From: Palsa-851 sp035534435
GTDB lineage: Bacteria; Chloroflexota; Dormibacteria; Aeolococcales; Aeolococcaceae
Assembly: GCA_035534435.1 (NCBI GenBank)
Contig: DATLRX010000094.1
Span: forward strand, 1-22,289
Length of the DNA stretch: 22,289 nt
Direction: 5' to 3'
In this document: one piece after another, positions 7,224 through 13,539 of the stretch
Layout of the letters: each line of letters begins with the position of its first letter
How positions within the stretch are numbered: position 1 is the first letter of the stretch
Notes under the pieces: model-generated
What the model saw: only the letters and a program-made list of their open reading frames with translations
Told to the model about the DNA's origin: nothing
The model's database searches: none
Made by a program: the position numbers and the translations under genes

Positions 7224-7275
7224 GCGCAATTGATGTTAGTGCTTGCGCCGCCGGACCCCGGCACAACGCACGCTG

Positions 7276-8052
7276 CTATCCGCCCTCGGGCACCACGTCA
7301 GGCATTGGGGGGAGCGTCGAGACGGCGACGTCGGCGAGGCGGTGTGCGACGCCAAGCGCGCGGTCGGCATGGGGGAGGTGGTCGCGGTCGACACCGGCGA
7401 CCGCGGGCCCGCCGTCCCGCGCTCCCACCAGCGCACCTGCGAGGCTCGCCGCCACGGCCGTGCCACCCGCGGCCGCGGCGAGGACGTCGTCGAACGGGTT
7501 CTCGGTCGCGAGCGCGCAGATCGCGCGCTGCAGGGTGAGGCCCGGGTCGGGATCCGAGACGTCGAGCGCGGGGCCGCCGTCGACCACGCGGAGGCGATCG
7601 AGGAGCGCCATCGGCGCGTCCTCGAGCAGCGATTGGCGCACCCGCACGAGCGATGTCTCGAGATCAAAGCGGAGCAGGTCGGCGATCAGCAGCGCCGCAG
7701 CGACGGCGGTCACCGCAGTGCCCTCGTCGGCGCCGGCCATCGCCACGCAGCGATACGCGTCGCGACGGAGCCGCGGCCGGTTGAGCGGGCTCAGCAGCCC
7801 GAATGGCAGCGCGCGGAGCAGCAGGCCGGCGGCGCCCGCGCGAGACGGGCGCTCGAGCCCGCGCTGGCGCAGGTCGGCGTCGTCGAAGCCGCCGCAGGCC
7901 GCGGCGGACTCGGCGACCCCCACGAAATCGGCGGTACCGGCGGCGGCGCCCGCGGCATGCTCGCCCGCCAGTGCGCCGATGAAACTCGCTTCGATGCGGC
8001 CGGGGAGCTCGTCCTTCAGCGCCATCAGCAGAACGCTATCCTTTCGAGCCAT
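7276..8052 (-). CDS. Degenerate ADP-ribosylglycohydrolase-like protein
   Basis: A 258-residue, all-helical, alanine-rich protein that looks like the DraG/ADP-ribosylglycohydrolase family by layout. It begins 'LPGRIEASFIGALAGEHAAG', where active members have 'GallGxxxGDAxG', and ends with 'ENPFDDVLAAAAGGTAVAASLAGALVGARDG', where active members have 'NxGGDxDTxAAIAGAxxGAxxG'. The aspartates that hold the two magnesium ions are absent at both places, and no 'TDDT' motif is seen. It is therefore probably not an active hydrolase, if the family call is right. The ATG at 8052 shares bases with the divergent ATG at 8051. A second in-frame ATG at 8025 is an alternative start, and neither has a good ribosome site. 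The stop lies about 50 bp before the B12-binding subunit gene. Confidence 0.55.
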   Translation of the reverse strand: MARKDSVLLMALKDELPGRIEASFIGALAGEHAAGAAAGTADFVGVAESAAACGGFDDADLRQRGLERPSRAGAAGLLLRALPFGLLSPLNRPRLRRDAYRCVAMAGADEGTAVTAVAAALLIADLLRFDLETSLVRVRQSLLEDAPMALLDRLRVVDGGPALDVSDPDPGLTLQRAICALATENPFDDVLAAAAGGTAVAASLAGALVGARDGGPAVAGVDRDHLPHADRALGVAHRLADVAVSTLPPMPDVVPEGG

Positions 8053-8449
8053 GGCGACGTCGGAGCGGGCCGTTGCACTTGTTCGAGCGATCGCCAACAG
8101 CGGCGCGCTCCGGGCAGCGCCCGCGCTGATGGACACGCGCCGCTGGCGTGGCCCGCGGCCGGCAGCAGTGCGCATCGAGCGCAGCCATGTGCGCTCCGAC
8201 GGCGACGTCGTCGCCGATCAGACCGCGTTGACCCTCTGGTTCGGTGACGGCCCCGACCTGCCGGGGATGACGGCTTCGACTCGCGGACGGAACCAGGCGA
8301 CGCGACTTGCGGTGCGCACGCTCGTCGGATTCGGCGCTGCAGTCGCGATCGGCGCGGCGGGCGCGATCGTTGCGCGTCAGGAGGCGAGCCGCCTCGAAGG
8401 AGGGCGAGCCGTCCTACTCCGCGAGCCAGGGAAGAACAACCGGGCCTGA
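8051..8449 (+). CDS. Small membrane-anchored hypothetical protein
   Basis: A 132-residue protein of unknown function. It has a soluble N-terminal part with Arg/Asp-rich strands ('RIERSHVRSDGDVVADQTALTLWFGDGPDLPG') and one clear hydrophobic segment near residues 92-110 ('VGFGAAVAIGAAGAIVARQ'), followed by a short basic tail. It is the only plus-strand gene between 3354 and 21267. The start is the ATG at 8051, whose bases overlap the start codon of the divergent gene (CCATGG). No ribosome site precedes it, but a TATCCT at 8037-8042 could be a -10 box for a leaderless transcript. Its 3' end overlaps the 3' end of the convergent DUF1444-like gene by 36 bp. Codon composition looks coding, but the gene is unproven. 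Confidence 0.5.
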   Translation: MATSERAVALVRAIANSGALRAAPALMDTRRWRGPRPAAVRIERSHVRSDGDVVADQTALTLWFGDGPDLPGMTASTRGRNQATRLAVRTLVGFGAAVAIGAAGAIVARQEASRLEGGRAVLLREPGKNNRA

Positions 8450-9244
8450 CAGCCGCTTCTTGCGCGACACCGCGCGCAGCGACCGGCCATCCGTGACGAG
8501 GAGCTCTCGCGAGCACGGGTTCATCGCGTCGCGCCACTCGCGCGTGACGCGCCGCTCGAACCGCTCGGCGGTCGGCAGCCCGGCGGGCAGCGCGAGCACG
8601 ACGCCGCGGTCCGGCACGCCGACCAGGACATCGCCGCCGGCACGATGCGCGAATGCCTCGAGCACGGCTGGCGCCATGAGCAGACTGCCCTGAAAGAGCG
8701 GCTCCGATGCGACCCGCCAGCCGTCGGCGGGAATGCGTTCCGTGTTCGCGATCCGCTCCACGAGCGGCGCAAAACGCGCGGCGGTGTTTGCGGTGGTCGC
8801 GGCCTGCACGTCGTCGTCACTCAGGCCCGCTGCGATCCACTCGTCGCGTGGCACGCCACGCATGATCGAGCCGGGCAACTCTTCGGCGGCGAACGCGGTC
8901 AGGTCGGCGCCGACCGCGACCCGCAGCAGGTCGCCGGCGCGTCCCAGCCTGGCGATGGAGCCTTCGTTGCGCACGCACCACAGCAGCCTCGACGTCGACA
9001 TCGCCACAGCCGGTTGCGGGGTGAGCTGGTGCTCGACGGACGCGACGTATTCCGCGATGAGGGCAGGCATCTGCTCCTCGTTGCGCTCGCATGCGTGGTA
9101 CAGCGGCGCGAGCGGCAGTGTCAGGTCGAGACCCGAGCCCGTGATGTGCAACGCGAAACGTGCGCTGTCGACCTCGACATGCGCGTTGTGGTAGCGCGAG
9201 ATGAGCTGGACACGCAACCGCTCGGCGAACGCCCCCCTGTCCAT
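8414..9244 (-). CDS. YtpQ/DUF1444-like protein
   Basis: A 276-residue soluble protein that resembles the DUF1444 (YtpQ) family, whose function is unknown. Matching features are the N-terminal 'FAERLRVQLISRYHNAHVEVDSARFALHIT' region, the middle 'LPGSIMRGVPRDEWIAAGLS' segment, a 'VASEPLFQGSLLMAPAVLEAFAHRAGGDVLVGVPDRGVVLALP' core, and a basic tail. The match is by pattern only. The ATG at 9244 comes 2 bp after the stop of the MDMPI-family gene, so it is the last gene of the operon headed by the CobB-like gene. There is no membrane segment or signal peptide. Confidence 0.6.
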   Translation of the reverse strand: MDRGAFAERLRVQLISRYHNAHVEVDSARFALHITGSGLDLTLPLAPLYHACERNEEQMPALIAEYVASVEHQLTPQPAVAMSTSRLLWCVRNEGSIARLGRAGDLLRVAVGADLTAFAAEELPGSIMRGVPRDEWIAAGLSDDDVQAATTANTAARFAPLVERIANTERIPADGWRVASEPLFQGSLLMAPAVLEAFAHRAGGDVLVGVPDRGVVLALPAGLPTAERFERRVTREWRDAMNPCSRELLVTDGRSLRAVSRKKRLSGPVVLPWLAE

Positions 9245-9246
9245 CG

Positions 9247-9981
9247 CTACTGCGTGGCGGCGGCGAGACGCGCCCGCATCAACGCGATGCGCGACTCGTC
9301 ACCCGTGCGGGTGAGCGCGTCGATCGACGCCCGTCCCCAGAGATAGAGGAACAGCTCGCCGGGATCGCCTGAGAGCTCCGCATCCGGTGACGCTGCCGCG
9401 CCGGGTTCCACGACCGTGCGCGAGTCGTCGAGGCGCACCGACCATGTCGCGCCGCCGGAGACAATGTTCACGGCACCCGTGCCGGGCACCTCAACGGCCG
9501 CCTCATCCTCGCCGCCGAGCATGAGCGTGAGCACCTCGTCGATCCCGTCCACCGCGAGCGCCTCGTCGATGGGGCTGCGCTGCCCGAACTGCGTCTCGAC
9601 GTCGACGCGATGCACAACGGTTTCGAGCGCCATGCGCCGGTACCAGAACCCGACCGTCTGATCGGGCTCCCACCACGACCACGCGGGAAATGTCGGAACG
9701 TGCGCGACAAGCTCGGCGAGCAGCTTGGCGTGCTCGTCCTCGAACCACTCGACAGTGTCCTTGCCGAACGGCTCCTCGGTGACCCACTCGCCATCGACCG
9801 GCCTGCGGCCCAGACGCATCGCCGTCACCTTGTGGTCGTAGACGGTCGCAAGGTGCGCGACCACCTCACGGACATCCCATCCCGGGCACAGCGGCACAGG
9901 AAGGTGGAGGCCGCGAGGCGCGATCGCCGCGACCAGGTCACCGTCATCGCGGATGTGGTCGAGGTAGCGCGGGAAGTTCAC
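9247..9981 (-). CDS. Maleylpyruvate isomerase-family (MDMPI) mycothiol-dependent enzyme
   Basis: A 244-residue protein of the TIGR03083/MDMPI family, actinobacterial enzymes with a DinB-like metal-binding helix bundle that often use mycothiol. The N-terminal domain shows 'CPGWDVREVVAHLATVYDH' (His43) and 'RRMALETVVHRVDVE' (Glu120, His124), the three expected metal ligands. A C-terminal SCP2-like domain (about 150-244) follows, with 'SGDPGELFLYLWGR'. The real reaction is unknown: the founding member isomerises maleylpyruvate, but most homologs are uncharacterised. The GTG at 9981 lies 5 bp after the VWA gene stop, with AGGAG formed across that stop. It belongs to the AAA/VWA operon. Confidence 0.88.
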   Translation of the reverse strand: MNFPRYLDHIRDDGDLVAAIAPRGLHLPVPLCPGWDVREVVAHLATVYDHKVTAMRLGRRPVDGEWVTEEPFGKDTVEWFEDEHAKLLAELVAHVPTFPAWSWWEPDQTVGFWYRRMALETVVHRVDVETQFGQRSPIDEALAVDGIDEVLTLMLGGEDEAAVEVPGTGAVNIVSGGATWSVRLDDSRTVVEPGAAASPDAELSGDPGELFLYLWGRASIDALTRTGDESRIALMRARLAAATQ

Positions 9982-9986
9982 GACTC

Positions 9987-12137
9987 CTACGCCGCGCCTC
10001 GCTTCGAGCTCACGTAATCGACAAGCACATAGTCACCGAGCCGGTCCGGGCTGATGAAGAACGCGCGCCCTCGGTTGAGTCGCGTCATCTGGTTGACGAA
10101 CTGCACAAGGTGATGGTTCGACTCGAGCATGAACGTGTTGATGACGATGTTCTCGCGCGTGCAGCGCTTCACCTCGAGCAGGGTCTTGTGAAACGTCTCC
10201 GGGAGCGGCGGATAGAAGAACACCGGGCGTCCGTTCTCGATATGCGCGGTCGGCTCACCGTCGCTGACGATGATGATCTGCTTGTTCTCACCGGGATCGC
10301 GCGCCAGCAATCGCCGCGCCAGCATCAGCCCGTGTTGCATGTTCGTGCCGTACACATACTCATTGACCGAGAGATGCGGCAACGCGGCGGGACTGATCTC
10401 CCGCGCAAGGTCACTGAACCCGATGATGTGCAACGTATCGCGCGGATACGCACTCCGAATCAGCGAATCGAGCGCCAAAGCGACCTTTTTCGCAGCATAG
10501 AAATAGCCGCGAAGCGGCATCGACCGACTCATGTCAAGCATGAGGACCGTTGCCGAGCGCGTGAGCGTATCAGACCGATGCACCACGAAGTCGTCCGGCG
10601 AGAGTCGAGGAACAGAGCGAGGCTGACGAGACCGAACCTGGGTCGGAGGGGACGTCTGCGTAGGCGACATAGCCAGGGGAGTCGCCGGAGCGGACGTCCC
10701 CTCCGGCCGCAAGTCACTCGTGTCAGCCTCGCGGCGCACCGCGTTCATGAGGGTTTCGCGAACATCCAGGTCGAAGACGTCTCCGAACTCGTAAGGCTTC
10801 GTGTCCTCTTCGCGCTCTCCGCCCTGCCCATGGCGTGAGATCGGGTGATCCCCGAAGCGGTCGCGACGCAGCCGCGCAAAGAGATCTCCGAGCGCCTTCT
10901 GCCCGATGCGCCGCAATCCGCGCGCGGTGAGCTTCATGCCCTCACCGTCACGCTCGACGAGGCCTCGCTGCTCGAGCTGATCGGTCATCCGCTGCAGGCG
11001 CGAGAGGTCGCGCGCCGCGTTCTCGCCGAGCACGTCGCGGAGCGCCTCCTCGGTTGCGGCGTCAAGCGGCTCCCCGCGATACATGCCACGGAGCCCGCGC
11101 TCGAGCTCCTCGATGGACTGCAGGCGATCCATCACACCCATCGCCTCGTCGAACGGCAGCTGCTCGTTGCCGAAGAACCCATAGCGCTGCCCGAGATGGC
11201 GCCGATCCGACAGCAGCTCGAGGCCGCTCATCAGCTCGGCGAGCTGCGCCTGGAGGTCCTCGTCACCGAAGGTCGCCGCAACCATCTCCTCGAGCTGGTG
11301 GCGCATCTCCGGCGAGAGCGACTGCATCAGCGAGTCCATGCGTGCCATCTGCGCGGCGAGTTGCGCGAGGAACTCGTCGAACGTCGCCGGCGCCTCGGGG
11401 AACATCGAGCCCCACTTCTTGAGGAAGTCCTCGTAGTTGTGCTGCAGCTGCGCCTCGGGCACTCCTTCCAGCTTCTGACGCACCAGCGCGTTGAGGTCGC
11501 GCGCCATCTCGCGCAGCGCCGTGATGTCCTGCTTGGACATCTGACTCATCTGCTGCGACATCTGCTTGAAGTAGGTGTCGACGACGTTCTGCTTGATCTC
11601 CTCGAGGAGCTTCTGGAACGCCTGCTCGGCGCGCTGGTCCATGAACTCGTATCCCTGCAGCTCCTTGATCACGCCACCGGGTTCCTGCGGAAGGTTGTCG
11701 AGGAGCTCGCGGCGCTTGCTCGCGACGCGCTCGAGGATTCGCTTCGCTGATCCGTCGCTCGCGTTCTGGAGACGCTCGTCGATACCCTGGCGTTCGAGGC
11801 GGAGCACGTTGTCGAGCTTCTCCTCGATGTCCTTGAAGACGTTGTCGAGGCTGTACCGCTCGAGCTGCTTCTGACGCTGCTTGCGGAGCCGCTCCATGAG
11901 CTCCTCGAGCCCGGCGAACTTGCGTCCGTCGTGGTCCCGCCAACCCTGGCTCAGCAGACGGCGCAACGCCGTCTCGAAATCCCACCCGTGGAAGACGTCC
12001 TCGCTCAGGCGATCGAACAGCGCGTCGGCCTCATCCCCGAGTGGATCCTGCGAGCCGTCCCAGACGCTGAAGCGATGCTGACGCGCGCTCCGCCGCAGCT
12101 CGATCAGCGGCCGCTCGTCGAGCCGTTCATCCTCCAT
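9987..12137 (-). CDS. VWA domain protein paired with an AAA+ ATPase
   Basis: A 716-residue protein with a long charged, helical N-terminal region (about 1-460) and a C-terminal von Willebrand factor A domain (about 515-716). The MIDAS metal site is complete: D535-x-S537-x-S539 ('LDMSRS'), a Thr in 'YGTNMQHG', and Asp in 'VSDGEPT'. Such proteins work with a MoxR/chelatase-like AAA+ partner, as in ChlD/ChlI, CobT/CobS, CbbO/CbbQ and RavA/ViaA, to remodel a target or help insert a metal. The partner ATPase is the gene just upstream; the ATG at 12137 overlaps its 3' end by 11 bp. The linker (about 468-507) is encoded by a large palindrome, described separately. The reading frame extends further upstream, but that part is antisense-like and overlaps the ATPase gene. 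Confidence 0.88.
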   Translation of the reverse strand: MEDERLDERPLIELRRSARQHRFSVWDGSQDPLGDEADALFDRLSEDVFHGWDFETALRRLLSQGWRDHDGRKFAGLEELMERLRKQRQKQLERYSLDNVFKDIEEKLDNVLRLERQGIDERLQNASDGSAKRILERVASKRRELLDNLPQEPGGVIKELQGYEFMDQRAEQAFQKLLEEIKQNVVDTYFKQMSQQMSQMSKQDITALREMARDLNALVRQKLEGVPEAQLQHNYEDFLKKWGSMFPEAPATFDEFLAQLAAQMARMDSLMQSLSPEMRHQLEEMVAATFGDEDLQAQLAELMSGLELLSDRRHLGQRYGFFGNEQLPFDEAMGVMDRLQSIEELERGLRGMYRGEPLDAATEEALRDVLGENAARDLSRLQRMTDQLEQRGLVERDGEGMKLTARGLRRIGQKALGDLFARLRRDRFGDHPISRHGQGGEREEDTKPYEFGDVFDLDVRETLMNAVRREADTSDLRPEGTSAPATPLAMSPTQTSPPTQVRSRQPRSVPRLSPDDFVVHRSDTLTRSATVLMLDMSRSMPLRGYFYAAKKVALALDSLIRSAYPRDTLHIIGFSDLAREISPAALPHLSVNEYVYGTNMQHGLMLARRLLARDPGENKQIIIVSDGEPTAHIENGRPVFFYPPLPETFHKTLLEVKRCTRENIVINTFMLESNHHLVQFVNQMTRLNRGRAFFISPDRLGDYVLVDYVSSKRGAA
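10617..10732. repeat. 116-bp nested palindrome inside the VWA gene
   Basis: Three sets of complementary arms share one centre (10674/10675). The outer arms are 11 perfect bp (GCGAGGCTGAC at 10617-10627 with 10722-10732). The middle arms contain 13 perfect bp (10644-10656 with 10693-10705), extended by G-U pairs and two more G-C pairs on each side. The inner arms are 6 bp (GGCGAC at 10663-10668 with GTCGCC at 10681-10686). The segment encodes a Thr/Ser/Pro-rich linker (residues about 468-507) and keeps the frame open. This looks like a palindromic mobile element inserted in frame, or a strong mRNA hairpin. No target duplication was found and no second copy was noticed in this window. Confidence 0.8.
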
Positions 12138-13527
12138 AGACCGCGCTTCCGTCGAGAGCGGTCTTGTTGAGGCGCTTGCCGAGATGCAGCCCTTCGAGGA
12201 TGAACTCCAGCACGGCGACGCGCATCGCGTCGCTGTCGGGCTCACCAAGCCGCTGCCGGGCTTTCTCGACACCGCCGAGCTCGGTGAGCGCCTGCGCGTA
12301 GTCGGAGACCTTGTGCTGATCGCCGACTTCGACGGTGAAGCCGCCACGATCGAAGCGCTGCACCAGGTCGCCGAACTCCTGCACCGTGAAATGACGCCGG
12401 AAGACGTTGTTGCACGCGGTCCGCATGAGCTTCTCCAGGACCGCGCCGTCGTCGCCGTCCTCCCACGTCTCGAGCTCGATCTTCCCGGCGGTCGACGACG
12501 AGAGTGCAGCGAGGTCGCTGATGCGCGCGACCGCCTCGCGCTCACCCGTTGCGAGCGCGCGGCGCAGCGCGCCGGCGGCGAGGTTCTCGTAGTTGGCGGT
12601 GGTGAGCCGCACCGACACACCGCTGCGCTGGTTGACCTGCGGATGACGCCGTGCGACGTGCGAGAGCTCCGCCACGATCTCCTGCATGAAGCCGGGCACG
12701 ATCACCGGCACCGGCATGTCGTCGAACGTCGTGCGCTCCTGCTCGGCGATCGCGATCTCGTCCTCGAGGTTGCGCGGATAGTGCGTGCGGACCTGCGCGC
12801 CGAAGCGGTCCTTGAGCGGTGTGATGATCCTGCCCCGGTTCGTGTAGTCCTCGGGGTTCGCGCTCGCGACGACGAACACATCGAGCGGCATCCGCAGCCG
12901 GTAGCCGCGGATCTGGACGTCGCGCTCTTCCATGATGTTGAGCAGCCCGACCTGGATGCGTTCCGCGAGGTCGGGCAACTCGTTGATCGCGAAGATGCCG
13001 CGGTTGGTGCGCGGGATCAACCCGTAGTGGATCGTCAGCTCGTCGCTCAGGTAGCGGCCTTCCGCCACGCGTATCGGATCCACCTCGCCGATGAGGTCGG
13101 CGATCGACGTATCCGGGGTCGCCAGCTTCTCCGAGTAGCGCTGGTCGGGCGTGAGCCACATCAGCTGCGTCGCGTCACCGTTCTCGTCGACCAGGTCACG
13201 GCAGCGGCGGCAGATGGGCGCGTACGGATCGTCGTTGATCTCGCATCCGGCGATCGCCGGGACGGCATCGTCGAGGAGCGCGATGAGCGAGCGGATGAGC
13301 CGGGACTTCGCCTGGCCGCGCTCGCCGAGGAGGACGATGTCCTGGCCGGCGAGGATCGCGTTCTCGATCTGCGGGATGACCGAGTCGTCGTATCCGCGGA
13401 TGCCGTCGAACAGCTCCTCGTGGTTGCCGAGCTTGCGCATCAGGTTGCGGCGAAGCTCCGTTCTGACCGGCAGGACGCGGTACTCCGCGCGACGCAACTC
13501 ACCGATTGTGGATGGGGCCTGGGACAT
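12127..13527 (-). CDS. MoxR/Mg-chelatase-like AAA+ ATPase
   Basis: A 466-residue AAA+ ATPase of the helix-2-insert type (chelatase/MoxR relatives). The motifs are a Walker A-like 'GERGQAKS' at 68-75, a Walker B-like 'GIFAINELPD' with the catalytic Glu183, sensor 1 Asn224 in 'VASANPEDY', and a likely Arg finger at 241 in 'LKDRFG'. The usual Asp of Walker B is Asn182. A short insert with Cys95, Cys107 and Cys110 ('CEINDDPYAPICRRC') could bind zinc. The helical lid and a 140-residue C-terminal extension follow. It should drive conformational work together with the VWA protein encoded next, whose start overlaps its end by 11 bp. The ATG at 13527 lies 12 bp after the CobB-like gene. Confidence 0.88.
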   Translation of the reverse strand: MSQAPSTIGELRRAEYRVLPVRTELRRNLMRKLGNHEELFDGIRGYDDSVIPQIENAILAGQDIVLLGERGQAKSRLIRSLIALLDDAVPAIAGCEINDDPYAPICRRCRDLVDENGDATQLMWLTPDQRYSEKLATPDTSIADLIGEVDPIRVAEGRYLSDELTIHYGLIPRTNRGIFAINELPDLAERIQVGLLNIMEERDVQIRGYRLRMPLDVFVVASANPEDYTNRGRIITPLKDRFGAQVRTHYPRNLEDEIAIAEQERTTFDDMPVPVIVPGFMQEIVAELSHVARRHPQVNQRSGVSVRLTTANYENLAAGALRRALATGEREAVARISDLAALSSSTAGKIELETWEDGDDGAVLEKLMRTACNNVFRRHFTVQEFGDLVQRFDRGGFTVEVGDQHKVSDYAQALTELGGVEKARQRLGEPDSDAMRVAVLEFILEGLHLGKRLNKTALDGSAVYGG

Positions 13528-13539
13528 CGCGTCCCAAGC

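Noticed and set aside
6673..7266. A fused reading frame linking the unknown gene with the region of the B12-binding gene
   Set aside because: The upstream part is an out-of-frame shadow of the B12-binding subunit, whose own frame carries the DxHxxG motif.
12138..12620. A 5' extension of the VWA reading frame of about 160 codons
   Set aside because: It overlaps the well-supported AAA+ gene in another frame, and its translation is an Arg/Ser-rich shadow. The ATG at 12137 gives a natural start.
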